From the NCBI GenBank assembly GCA_001874265.1, contig MPDD01000008.1, forward strand, positions 23,303-87,302: a stretch of DNA of 64,000 nt, written 5' to 3'. The notes under the pieces are model-generated. The model was not told the DNA's origin. It saw nothing but the letters and a program-made list of their open reading frames with translations, and ran no database searches. How positions within the stretch are numbered: the stretch's first letter is position 1; each line of letters starts with the position of its first letter. The position numbers and the translations under genes were made by a program. Shown here one piece after another: positions 43,339-52,321 of the stretch. Source of the DNA: Bacteroidetes bacterium MedPE-SWsnd-G1. Lineage in GTDB: Bacteria > Bacteroidota > Bacteroidia > Flavobacteriales > Flavobacteriaceae.

Positions 43339-44802
43339 ATGAAACAATATTTATTGTTAATAGCAATAGTTTTAAGTACGGTGCTTTTTTCTCAAGAAAA
43401 GAAACCAAACGTACTTTTCATTATATCAGATGATTTAACGGCGACGGCGGTTTCATCATATGAAAATAAAGTATGTCAAACACCTAATATTGATAAATTG
43501 GCATCAGAAGGGGTGCGTTATACAAAAGCATACACGCAATACCCTGTTTGTGGTCCTTCTAGAGCTTCTTTTATGAGTGGTTATTATCCAAGTGCTACAG
43601 AAACTTATGGTTATGTGAGTGGTAGAGAAAATATTGGACCAGACAGAAAAACATGGTCACAATTGTTCAAAGACAACGGGTATTACACGGCAAGGGTGAG
43701 TAAAATTTATCATATGGGTGTTCCGATTGATATTGAATTAGGCTCTGATGGAAAAGATGATCCGGCTTCTTGGACAGAGAAGTTTAACAGTCAAGGCGAT
43801 GAATGGAAAACAAAAGGAGAAGCAGAGTTAGTACAAGGGAATCCTGAAGGAACTATTGAACGAAAGGGCGGAAATGTGATGACTATTGTGAAAGCAGATG
43901 GTGATGACTTAGATCATTCTGATGGTAAAACCGCAGAAAAAGCATCTCAGTTAATTAGAGAATATAAAGATGAGCCTTTCTTTTTAGCAGTAGGTTTTGT
44001 GAGACCTCATGTGCCATTTGTTGCACCTAAAAGTTATTTTGATCCCTATGATTTTTATGATATTAAACTTCCTGAAAAAGTTGAAGGAGATTGGGATGAT
44101 ATTCCTGAAAGAGGAATTAATTACGTAACCAGTGTAAATGGTAAAATGTCTGAAGAGCAGCAAAAAAAAGCCGTGGCCGCATATTATGCTTCCGTATCTT
44201 TTATGGATGCGCAAGTGGGAAAGGTTTTAAAAACTTTAAAAGAAGAAGGCTTAGAAGATAATACCATTGTTATTTTTACTTCTGATCATGGGTTTCATTT
44301 AGGTGAACATGACTTTTGGATGAAAGTAAGTTTGCATGAAGAATCTGTGCGCGTTCCAATGATTATAAAAGTTCCTGGTAAAGAACCGGCAGTATGTGAT
44401 TCTTTTGTAGAACTATTGGATTTATATCCTACAATAACTGAGTTAGCAGGGTTAGAATATCCAAAAGAAATTCAGGGTAAGAGTTTGGCAAAGACTTTAG
44501 ATAAACCAAAACATAAAGTTAGAGATATGGCTTTTTCTGTTACCCAAGGTGGTAAAACATTTTTGTTAAGAACGGAGAAATGGGCATATATTCAATATAA
44601 TGAAGACGCATCTGCCGGTATAGAGTTGTTCGATATGAAAAATGATCCAAAACAATATACTAATTTGGCAATGCTCCCAGAATATGAAAAGGTGGTAAAA
44701 AAGTTTCAAAGGAAATTGAAAAAAAAATTGTTAGAGGTTAGAACCAATGATTTGGAAAAAACATATAAAATTAATAACCTTAAAAAAGCATCTATAGATT
44801 AA
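43339..44802 (+). CDS. S1-family sulfatase, iduronate-2-sulfatase-like
   Basis: 487 residues. Signal peptide (MKQYLLLIAIVLSTVLFSQ), no lipobox. Signature CGPSRASFMSG, Cys71. The region SDDLTATAVSSYENKVCQTP (30-49) and FTSDHGFHLGEHDFWMK are typical of iduronate-2-sulfatase-like enzymes, which in marine bacteria act on 2-sulfated uronic acids or other sugars. It is separated from 41636 by 92 bp and from 44805 by 2 bp, so it probably belongs to the same operon. Confidence 0.93.
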   Translation: MKQYLLLIAIVLSTVLFSQEKKPNVLFIISDDLTATAVSSYENKVCQTPNIDKLASEGVRYTKAYTQYPVCGPSRASFMSGYYPSATETYGYVSGRENIGPDRKTWSQLFKDNGYYTARVSKIYHMGVPIDIELGSDGKDDPASWTEKFNSQGDEWKTKGEAELVQGNPEGTIERKGGNVMTIVKADGDDLDHSDGKTAEKASQLIREYKDEPFFLAVGFVRPHVPFVAPKSYFDPYDFYDIKLPEKVEGDWDDIPERGINYVTSVNGKMSEEQQKKAVAAYYASVSFMDAQVGKVLKTLKEEGLEDNTIVIFTSDHGFHLGEHDFWMKVSLHEESVRVPMIIKVPGKEPAVCDSFVELLDLYPTITELAGLEYPKEIQGKSLAKTLDKPKHKVRDMAFSVTQGGKTFLLRTEKWAYIQYNEDASAGIELFDMKNDPKQYTNLAMLPEYEKVVKKFQRKLKKKLLEVRTNDLEKTYKINNLKKASID

Positions 44803-44804
44803 TT

Positions 44805-46337
44805 ATGAAAAGAATTTATAAAATTATTGTACTCGGACTCTTGCCATTTATTGCTTTTAGTTGTCAATCATATAAAGAAAAGCAAAAGCCTAATATTATA
44901 TACATATTAGCAGATGATTTGGGGTATGGCGAATTAGGAGTTTATGGGCAAGAGAAAATTCAAACACCAAATATAGATGCTTTGGCGGGAGAAGGAATGT
45001 TGTTTACACAGCATTATTCTGGGGCGCCAGTTTGTGCGCCTGCAAGGTATATGTTAATGACCGGAAAGCATGCGGGTCATGCACGAATTAGAGGAAATGA
45101 TGAATGGAAAGAACGTGGTGATGTATGGAATTTTGAAAAAGCTGTTAATGATTCAAACTTAGAAGGACAAAGACCTATTTTAAATAGTACTGTCACTCTT
45201 GGAGAAGTTATGCAAAATGCAGGATATAAAACGGGGGTAGTTGGTAAATGGGGACTTGGAGCACCATTAACAGAGGGGATTCCAACAAAAAATGGATTTG
45301 ACTTCTTTTATGGCTATAATTGTCAACGTCAGGCACATCAATTGTATCCTAAGCACTTATGGAAAAATGAGGAGAAAGTATGGTTAGACAATGAAATTAT
45401 TGCGCCAAGCACAAAGTTAGATGAGGGGGCAGATATCAATGATTTAGCAAGTTATAAGAAATACGACCAAGTTGATTATGCACCGGCATTGATGCAGAAA
45501 GAAGTTATTAGTTTTATTGAAGAAAATAAGAATACACCCTTCTTTATGTATTACGCAACGCCAATTCCGCATTTGCCTTTGCAAGTGCCACATGAATATG
45601 TAGAGAAGTATTTGAAATTATTCGGAGAGGAAGAACCATATATCGGTAATCGTGGATATTTCCCAAACAGATACCCAAATGCAGCTTATGCCGGTATGAT
45701 TTCTTATTTAGATGATCAGGTAGGAGAGATTGTTCAGAAGTTAAAGGACTTGGATCTGTATGATAATACCATCATTGTATTTACAAGCGATAACGGCCCG
45801 ACATATACAGGTGGTGTGGATGCAGCATATTTTAACAGTGCTAGACCATTTTCGAACGATTACGGAAGAACAAAGGGTTTTACGCATGAAGGAGGAATTC
45901 GAGTTCCGATGATTGTAAGTTGGCCTGGAAGAATTGAAGCAGGTAGTAAAAGTGACCATGTTTCTGCATTTTGGGATGTAATGCCGACGTTTGGTGAGTT
46001 GGTAAAACAAGAAGTTCCTGAAGATATAGATGGACTAAGTTTCTTGCCTACATTAATGGGAGAGCAGGAACAAAAAGATCATGAATTTTTATATTGGGAA
46101 TTTCCGGCATATCAAGGGCAACAAGCAGTACGCATGGGAGATTGGAAAGGAATCAGAAAGAATATTTTTAAAGGAAATATGAAACTAGAATTGTACGACC
46201 TTTCAAAGGATCCAACCGAATTGAATGATATTTCTGATACCCACCCTGAAGTGGTTAAAAAGATAGAAGCAATCATGAAAGATGAGCATACTCCTGCAGA
46301 AATTGAGCGATTTAAAATAAAGCAACTAGGAGATTAA
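44805..46337 (+). CDS. S1-family sulfatase, lipoprotein, CAPAR signature
   Basis: 510 residues. Lipobox IAFSC (Cys20). Signature CAPARYMLMTG with Cys77: Ala replaces Ser, which CxPxR still allows. Metal residues in ADDLGYGELGVYG (36-48) and FTSDNGPTYTGG near 330. An unusually long insertion (about 85-125) after the signature includes a GNDEWKERGDVWNFEKAVND loop. It lies 2 bp after the preceding sulfatase and 1 bp before the next. Confidence 0.93.
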   Translation: MKRIYKIIVLGLLPFIAFSCQSYKEKQKPNIIYILADDLGYGELGVYGQEKIQTPNIDALAGEGMLFTQHYSGAPVCAPARYMLMTGKHAGHARIRGNDEWKERGDVWNFEKAVNDSNLEGQRPILNSTVTLGEVMQNAGYKTGVVGKWGLGAPLTEGIPTKNGFDFFYGYNCQRQAHQLYPKHLWKNEEKVWLDNEIIAPSTKLDEGADINDLASYKKYDQVDYAPALMQKEVISFIEENKNTPFFMYYATPIPHLPLQVPHEYVEKYLKLFGEEEPYIGNRGYFPNRYPNAAYAGMISYLDDQVGEIVQKLKDLDLYDNTIIVFTSDNGPTYTGGVDAAYFNSARPFSNDYGRTKGFTHEGGIRVPMIVSWPGRIEAGSKSDHVSAFWDVMPTFGELVKQEVPEDIDGLSFLPTLMGEQEQKDHEFLYWEFPAYQGQQAVRMGDWKGIRKNIFKGNMKLELYDLSKDPTELNDISDTHPEVVKKIEAIMKDEHTPAEIERFKIKQLGD

Positions 46338-46338
46338 A

Positions 46339-47637
46339 ATGGAAAAACGCTTTTTCTTTTTATTTGTTTTTTGTTTGCAATTCATTTTTGCTCAAGAAAA
46401 TAAGCGGCCAAACATTCTTATCTTTTTTACAGATGATCAAGGGTATGCAGATGTTGGAGTATACGGATCGGAAGGTTTTGAAACACCGCATTTGGATGAT
46501 TTAGCATCTGAAGGATTAAAATTCACAAACTTTTACGTAGCCGCTAATGTATGTACTCCATCTAGGGCCGCCTTACTTACAGGGAAATACCCGATTAAAG
46601 TAGGCTTACATAGTGGCGTAGTTTCACCTTACTCTGAACATGGTTTAGAACCTGAAGAAATTACCATAGCCGAAGTATTGAATAAAAATGGATATACAAC
46701 TTCAATAATAGGGAAATGGCATTTAGGACATGAAGATAAATATATGCCAAATAATCAAGGGTTTGATTCGTTTTATGGCGTGCCTTATTCAAATGATATG
46801 GATAGTTATTATTATAAACATAACAACTTTCAGTCGCCACCCTTACCGTTTTATCGAAATGATAAATTAATAGGAGAAGGGTTAGATCAACGCTATTTGA
46901 CCAAGATGTATACGGACGAGGCCGTGAAGCAAATTAAGGAACGGAATACAGAAAATCCGTTCTTTATGTATGTCGCCCATAATATGCCGCATGAACCTTT
47001 ATATGTTTCGGAAAAGTTTGAAGGAAAGAGTGAATTGGGATTGTATGGTGATGTTATAATGGAGTTGGATTGGAGCATGGGGCAAATTGTGAAGGCTTTG
47101 AAGGAAGAAGGAATATTTGATAACACCATTGTTATTTTTACATCAGATAATGGACCAAGAATTGGTTCTGCAAAACCATTAAGAGGATTGAAAGCAGAAA
47201 CTTGGGAAGGTGGTCATCGTGTACCGGGAATCATATCTTGGCCTAATAACATTCCGAAGAATAGAACTGTTGATAATATTGTAACCACTTTAGATGTATT
47301 CCCAACTTTGTTAGAGGTATCTGGTAGTGAGAATATAGAAGATCTAGATGGCAGAGATATTAGCGAGTTTCTATCAAACCCTTTTGATCAGAAATTAGAA
47401 GAACAACCCATATTTTTCTATGGAAGGAATGGGGAAATGGAAGCCGTTCGTTTTGGAAAATGGAAATTGCATATTGCTAAAAGTAGAGGTTGGAATAAAA
47501 AGAAAGATGGTGCTTTTTCCGTTTCATTGTATGATTTAGATGATGACATTTCAGAATCGATTGATATTTCAAAACAGCACCCTGAAATAGTTAAAAAACT
47601 TAAAAAGCTTATCGAAGAATTCGAGAATAGTCTATAG
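46339..47637 (+). CDS. S1-family sulfatase, exported
   Basis: 432 residues, the shortest of the array. Signal peptide MEKRFFFLFVFCLQFIFAQ, no lipobox. Signature CTPSRAALLTG, Cys72. Metal residues in TDDQGYADVGVYG (31-43) and FTSDNGPRIG near 270. It is the last gene of the rightward block and ends at a strong terminator. Confidence 0.94.
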   Translation: MEKRFFFLFVFCLQFIFAQENKRPNILIFFTDDQGYADVGVYGSEGFETPHLDDLASEGLKFTNFYVAANVCTPSRAALLTGKYPIKVGLHSGVVSPYSEHGLEPEEITIAEVLNKNGYTTSIIGKWHLGHEDKYMPNNQGFDSFYGVPYSNDMDSYYYKHNNFQSPPLPFYRNDKLIGEGLDQRYLTKMYTDEAVKQIKERNTENPFFMYVAHNMPHEPLYVSEKFEGKSELGLYGDVIMELDWSMGQIVKALKEEGIFDNTIVIFTSDNGPRIGSAKPLRGLKAETWEGGHRVPGIISWPNNIPKNRTVDNIVTTLDVFPTLLEVSGSENIEDLDGRDISEFLSNPFDQKLEEQPIFFYGRNGEMEAVRFGKWKLHIAKSRGWNKKKDGAFSVSLYDLDDDISESIDISKQHPEIVKKLKKLIEEFENSL

Positions 47638-47645
47638 TAATAACA

Positions 47646-47678
47646 AAAAAAGCTGGAACATCTCGTTCCAGCTTTTTT
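47646..47678. terminator. bidirectional terminator after the sulfatase operon
   Basis: A 14-bp stem AAAAAAGCTGGAAC / GTTCCAGCTTTTTT with a 5-nt loop lies between the convergent sulfatase and oxidoreductase genes. Confidence 0.9.
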
Positions 47679-47696
47679 AATTTAATATTTTAAATT

Positions 47697-49139
47697 TTAT
47701 CCTAATTTGTAACCTTCTCTATAATTTCGCTTTACATATTTGTTTGCTGCTTCGAAATTTGTGATTTTCATATTCTGTGCATCCCAACGTAAACGCTTTC
47801 TACCATGATATTTTGAACCTCCCCAGAATCCAGTATTCTTGGCATTCGGATCAACTTCAAAATAAGATTTTAATGCTAAGTTTCCAATTAATATACTTTC
47901 TGTAAACGGCCCAGCATAATCAAAAGATGAACTCGTTTCTGCATTTCCATATCCTGCAATACAAGCATTCACCCATTGTAAATAATGACCTTCAGGAACA
48001 CGTGCTATAGTTTCTTCTAATTCCAATTGCTCATTTAAACTTAAAGGAATTAATCTTGGGTTTTCTCCATAACAATCCGCCATTAACTTACCTTTTGTAC
48101 CGATAAATAATACACCTCCATCCCAGTTTCCAATTGCTTCATCATCTCCTAATTCTTCTGGTCTTTCGGGTAATAATCCACCGTCCATCCAAGATACTTT
48201 TATATTTCCTTTACCATCTGTTCTTGGATAACTCAAGTGAATTTTACTTGAATTCGGGAAACTCTTAGGATAATTAGCAGTTTCGAACTTTCCTTTAAAG
48301 GCATCGGAAACACTGCATTCTACAGTTTCAGGATATAAAATTGGTAATATTCTATATACAGGGTCCATGATATGACAAGCCATATCACCTAATGCACCTG
48401 TGCCAAAATCAGACCAACCCCTCCAATCAAACGGTAAATAAGCGTCGTTATAATCTCTATATTCGGCAGTTCCTAACCATAAATCCCAATTTAAACCATT
48501 AGGTGTTGTATGTTTTACAGTAGGAGTTTCCAAGGCTTGCGGCCAAATAGCTCTGTTTGTCCAGCATTTTACTTCAGTAACTTCACCAATTAAACCAGCA
48601 TCATAAATTTCTTTCATTCTTCTAACTCCATCGCCAGATCCACCTTGATTTCCCATTTGGGTAACTACCTTAAATTTTTTAGCTGCTTCGGTAAGCATAC
48701 GCGCCTCCCAAATATCATGAGTTAAAGGCTTTTGAACATAAACATGTTTACCCATTTCCATTGCCATATAGGCTGCAACAGCATGGTTATGATCTGGAGT
48801 AGAAACAGAAACAGCATCAATATTCTTGCCTTCTTTTTCTAGCATTTCTCTAAAATCGTGATAATAACTCGCTTTTGGAAAAGACTCTCTAGATTTTACG
48901 GCTTGTCTATCATCAACATCACATAATGAAACAATATTTACATTAGGGCTTTTTGCAAATGAAGCAATATCACTTCTACCTTTACCACCGGCTCCAATTC
49001 CTGCAATATTTAGTTTGTCGCTAGGAGCAATGTAACCTGTTCCGCCAAGAACGTGCCTTGGAACAATCATAAAACTTGCCGCCGCAAGTCCAGTTCCTTT
49101 AATAAAGTTTCTGCGTGAATTTGTGATGTTTTTAGACAT
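47697..49139 (-). CDS. Gfo/Idh/MocA-family oxidoreductase, Tat-exported
   Basis: 480 residues. The N-terminus SRRNFIKGTGLAAASFM is a Tat signal, so it is exported folded, with its cofactor. NAD-binding motif in LNIAGIGAGGKGRSDIASF (about 43-61). EKP-type motif in GKHVYVQKPLTHDIWEARM (about 130-148), a conserved catalytic-lysine region. The C-terminal domain has WSDFGTGALGDMACHIMDP. These enzymes oxidise or epimerise sugars, and some act as NAD-dependent glycosidases (GH109-like). Its place beside sulfatases and gal genes suggests sugar processing. Confidence 0.88.
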   Translation of the reverse strand: MSKNITNSRRNFIKGTGLAAASFMIVPRHVLGGTGYIAPSDKLNIAGIGAGGKGRSDIASFAKSPNVNIVSLCDVDDRQAVKSRESFPKASYYHDFREMLEKEGKNIDAVSVSTPDHNHAVAAYMAMEMGKHVYVQKPLTHDIWEARMLTEAAKKFKVVTQMGNQGGSGDGVRRMKEIYDAGLIGEVTEVKCWTNRAIWPQALETPTVKHTTPNGLNWDLWLGTAEYRDYNDAYLPFDWRGWSDFGTGALGDMACHIMDPVYRILPILYPETVECSVSDAFKGKFETANYPKSFPNSSKIHLSYPRTDGKGNIKVSWMDGGLLPERPEELGDDEAIGNWDGGVLFIGTKGKLMADCYGENPRLIPLSLNEQLELEETIARVPEGHYLQWVNACIAGYGNAETSSSFDYAGPFTESILIGNLALKSYFEVDPNAKNTGFWGGSKYHGRKRLRWDAQNMKITNFEAANKYVKRNYREGYKLG

Positions 49140-49244
49140 AATTATACTGGATTTATCTTTAATTTAAACCCGTAATTTAGTACATTTTTTTGGTTTCTAA
49201 TAACCTATATTTAGTTTCTACGCTATAAAGTAAAAACTTATAGA

Positions 49245-50264
49245 CTAAATGCAGTTTTTTATTCGTAAAGTGGCGTCTTCGGCTGTAATGTCACGTTGTG
49301 GAGATCCAAACATTTCGTAACCTACCATAAACTTTTTAACTGTGGCACTTCTCAATAATGGAGGGTAAAAACTCATATGCCAATGCCAATGATCAATGTT
49401 TTCATTATTTGTTGGTGCTTGATGGAGTCCGCTTGAATAAGGAAACGAACAATTAAACAATTTATCATATGCCTTTGTTAGAATAGAAATTGCTTTAGCA
49501 TAATTTTTTTTTTGCATCGAATTCATTTCTGAAATATTTGATTGTTGTTTTATAGGAGCAATCATAGCTTCAAATGGCCAAATAGCCCAAAACGGAACCA
49601 ATACAACAAAGTCATCATTTTTAAATATGATGCGCTCATTTTTATTTAATTCTTGTTCAATATATGTTTCTAATAAAGATGAATTGTTTTCTTTAAAATA
49701 ATTCTTCTGTTGTGTGTCCTTTTTATGAACCTCATTAGGTAAACTAGATTGACTCCAAATTTGCCCATGAGGATGTGGATTGCTACAACCCATTACAGCA
49801 CCTTTGTTTTCAAAAATTTGCACGTAATTAATTCCTTTGGTGTTACCCAGGTCTTTATATTCCTGAATCCAAGTATCAACTACCTTTTGAATATTAAGAA
49901 CAGACATCTCGGCTAAGCTTTTGGAATGATCTGGACTAAAACAAATTACTCTACATATTCCTTTTTCACTCTCGGCTTTGAATAAACCTTCATTTAAATT
50001 AAATTCTGGTGAGTCTTTTTGTAGCGCAGCGAAATCATTCGTAAAAACAAAAGGTCCAGTATAATTAGGATTTACATCTCCACTTATTCTTGTGTTTCCA
50101 GCACATAAATAACAGTTTTCATCATGCGAAGGTCGTTTCTCTTTAGAAGTTGGTTCTTCTTGCCCTTGCCAAGGTCTTTTTGCTCTATGGGGTGATACTA
50201 AGACCCATTCACCTGTTAGTATGTTAAATCTTTTGTGAGAATAGTCTTGTAATTCGGTAATCAT
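49245..50264 (-). CDS. galT: UDP-glucose-hexose-1-phosphate uridylyltransferase
   Basis: 339 residues, cytoplasmic. Zinc cysteines in CYLCAGN (about 52-58) and the active-site histidine triad in SNPHPHGQIWSQ (about 160-171); HWHWHMSFYPP near 290 is also conserved. It transfers UMP from UDP-glucose to galactose-1-phosphate in the Leloir pathway. The start overlaps the galK stop by 4 bp (ATGA), so both are made together. Confidence 0.96.
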   Translation of the reverse strand: MITELQDYSHKRFNILTGEWVLVSPHRAKRPWQGQEEPTSKEKRPSHDENCYLCAGNTRISGDVNPNYTGPFVFTNDFAALQKDSPEFNLNEGLFKAESEKGICRVICFSPDHSKSLAEMSVLNIQKVVDTWIQEYKDLGNTKGINYVQIFENKGAVMGCSNPHPHGQIWSQSSLPNEVHKKDTQQKNYFKENNSSLLETYIEQELNKNERIIFKNDDFVVLVPFWAIWPFEAMIAPIKQQSNISEMNSMQKKNYAKAISILTKAYDKLFNCSFPYSSGLHQAPTNNENIDHWHWHMSFYPPLLRSATVKKFMVGYEMFGSPQRDITAEDATLRIKNCI

Positions 50265-51415
50265 GTTATTGATAGTTTGTGTGTTCCATTAGATAGCGCG
50301 ATATTGTAAATGCTACATTCTAGATTGAATTTTTTCTTATAGGCGTTTTTTACTTGTTCAGAAAAAGCTACTACAGCAGTCGTTTTAATCAAGTTTATAG
50401 TACAACCTCCAAAACCACCACCCATCATTCTTGCTCCTAAGACATCATTTGTATTTCTCGTATAATCAACTAGAAAATCTAACTCTTCACAGCTCACGTT
50501 AAATTGATGTTGTAACCCTTCATGCGATTGGTATAATAAATTTCCAACTTCTTCTAAATTATTACTTTCAAGGGCTTTTACTGTTTTTAGTACTCTATCG
50601 TTTTCTTCAATTACATACAACCCTTTTTGATATGTATTACCTGAAATTCTATCTTTTATGGAATCCAATGATTCTTTTGTAACTTCTCTTAAGGATTCCT
50701 TTTTCAGAAGTTTTGCAATAGATTCACATTTTTCTCGACGGTCATTGTATGCGCTATCCGTTAAACTATGTTTTACGTTTGTGTTAATTAATAAAAGTTG
50801 ATAGTTTCCAAAATCTATGGCAGTACTCTTAGATTCCATGGTCTTACAATCCAATAATAAGGCATAGTCTTTTATACCAAACATACTTGCGAATTGATCC
50901 ATTATTCCGCAATTTACTTTTGCAAAATTATGCTCTGCTCGTTGTGAAATTTGTATCATTTCTTTTTTTGTCAATCCTAATTCAAAAATTTCATTCAAGC
51001 CAAAAACAATGCTGTTTTCTAATGCAGCAGAAGATGACATTCCTGCCCCTTTAGGAATATTTCCTCCAAAAACGATATTGAAACCAGAAAGTGATTTACC
51101 ATAATTCTGAATTTCAGCAACCACCCCAATGATATAGTTTTTCCACCCTCCGTTTTGAATCGGCGAAATAGAGTTCAAATCGAATTGGTAAGTAGCATCC
51201 AAATCATGAGCAACTACCGTACAATATAGTGAATCATTTTTTTGGACGGCCAAAACAATGCCTTTATCTATTGCAGCGGGTAAAACAAACCCATTGTTAT
51301 AGTCAGTATGTTCTCCTATTAAATTGATACGTCCTGGAGAAAAAAATAAAACAGGACTTGAATTAAATGAAGAAATAAATCTTTTTTGTATTAGATTTTT
51401 AAGTTTCACACTCAT
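50261..51415 (-). CDS. galK: galactokinase
   Basis: 384 residues. GHMP-kinase signatures: SPGRINLIGEHTDYNNGFVL (about 26-45), the ATP loop in GNIPKGAGMSSSAALE (about 113-128), and the C-terminal ARMMGGGFGGCTINL. It phosphorylates galactose, feeding galT. A -7 element TAATTTTG (51456-51463, minus strand) is 41 bp upstream of the ATG. No galM, galE or galactose transporter lies nearby. Confidence 0.97.
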   Translation of the reverse strand: MSVKLKNLIQKRFISSFNSSPVLFFSPGRINLIGEHTDYNNGFVLPAAIDKGIVLAVQKNDSLYCTVVAHDLDATYQFDLNSISPIQNGGWKNYIIGVVAEIQNYGKSLSGFNIVFGGNIPKGAGMSSSAALENSIVFGLNEIFELGLTKKEMIQISQRAEHNFAKVNCGIMDQFASMFGIKDYALLLDCKTMESKSTAIDFGNYQLLLINTNVKHSLTDSAYNDRREKCESIAKLLKKESLREVTKESLDSIKDRISGNTYQKGLYVIEENDRVLKTVKALESNNLEEVGNLLYQSHEGLQHQFNVSCEELDFLVDYTRNTNDVLGARMMGGGFGGCTINLIKTTAVVAFSEQVKNAYKKKFNLECSIYNIALSNGTHKLSIT

Positions 51416-51455
51416 TGATCAGTTACTTGAAATTTCTTTTAATATACGGTTAAGG

Positions 51456-51463
51456 CAAAATTA
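51456..51463 (-). promoter_or_regulatory. -7 promoter element of galK-galT
   Basis: TAATTTTG on the minus strand, a perfect TAnnTTTG match, 41 bp upstream of the galK ATG. It lies downstream of the ncRNA terminator, so galKT has its own promoter. Confidence 0.55.
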
Positions 51464-51506
51464 AGAAAGCATTTGATGTAATAAATATTTTTCATAGTGT
51501 ATTATG

Positions 51507-51620
51507 TAAAAAAAGAGCCGAATTACAAATGTAATTCAGCTCTGGGAAAACTCAAAAATCAGTGGGGATTTCTGATGATATTAATTCAAAATTCTTAGTT
51601 ATAATGATGGTACAAAGGTA
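51507..51620 (-). ncRNA. candidate small RNA with its own promoter and terminator
   Basis: On the minus strand, TACCTTTG (51613-51620) is a perfect -7 element. About 63 nt of non-coding sequence follows, containing a small hairpin (ATCAG-N9-CTGAT, with a CCCC loop). A strong terminator then follows: arms at 51531-51543 and 51514-51526, stem AGAGC-x-GAATTAC / GTAATTC-x-GCTCT, loop of 4, then seven Ts. The RNA would be about 100 nt. It has no ORF of any size with a start. It lies between galK and the YeeE promoter. No known Rfam family is recognised. Confidence 0.5.
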
Positions 51621-51699
51621 AATCGATACAAACTTTCAATGCGCGACATGCTATGTCCGAAACAATTTGTTTGATCTGAATCATTTAATTTTTGACTCT

Positions 51700-51743
51700 G
51701 TAACAAAAGTTGCGAAGTGTTTTTAATTAATTACCTTATTTTG
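51700..51743 (+). promoter_or_regulatory. Crp/Fnr-type operator and -7 element of the YeeE operon
   Basis: GTAACAAAAGTTGC (51700-51713) matches GTAAC-N4-GTTAC with one mismatch. TTATTTTG (51736-51743) is a 7/8 match to TAnnTTTG. The palindrome centre is 36.5 bp from the last G, the class II activation distance. Confidence 0.65.
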
Positions 51744-51760
51744 CATTCAAAACATTTAAT

Positions 51761-52318
51761 ATGGAATTTTTATTTAACCCTTGGCCATGGTTTGTTTCTG
51801 GCCCCTTAATTGCTTTCACACTTTTCTTATTATTAATGATAGGGAAACGATTTGGAATGTCTTCAAACTTAAGAACTATTTGTGCCATTGGAGGTGCCGG
51901 TAAAAAAGTCATTTTTTTCAACTTTGATTGGAAAGCCCAACGATGGAACTTAATTGTGGCTGTTGGAGTTTTAATAGGTGGTTATATTGCTGCTAATTAT
52001 CTTACGGTTTCAGATGCGGTAATTTTAAATCCGGAAACAGTAAATGACCTACACGAGATGGGTTTTAAAAGTGCCGGAACTGCTTATATGCCTACTGAAT
52101 TGTTTGATATGTCTGTTTTTGGAAATGTAAAAAATATTATAGTATTAATTGTAGGTGGGTTGCTAGTCGGATTTGGAGCACGTTATGCAGGTGGTTGCAC
52201 GTCAGGGCATGCTATTTCTGGATTGAGTAATTTACAGTTACCATCATTAATCGCTGTAATTGGCTTTTTTATTGGCGGACTCTTAATGGTTCATGTATTA
52301 TTCCCTTTAATATTTTAG
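51761..52318 (+). CDS. YeeE/YedE-family sulfur transporter, first half
   Basis: 185 residues with four or so membrane helices. The YeeE/YedE hallmark GARYAGGCTSGHAISGLSNL with a conserved Cys is at about 143-162. Larger YeeE proteins import thiosulfate through a series of cysteines; in Bacteroidota and others the protein is often split in two. The second half starts 3 bp downstream, so together they form one unit. The operon is preceded by a GTAAC-N4-GTTAC operator. Confidence 0.92.
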   Translation: MEFLFNPWPWFVSGPLIAFTLFLLLMIGKRFGMSSNLRTICAIGGAGKKVIFFNFDWKAQRWNLIVAVGVLIGGYIAANYLTVSDAVILNPETVNDLHEMGFKSAGTAYMPTELFDMSVFGNVKNIIVLIVGGLLVGFGARYAGGCTSGHAISGLSNLQLPSLIAVIGFFIGGLLMVHVLFPLIF

Positions 52319-52321
52319 AAG

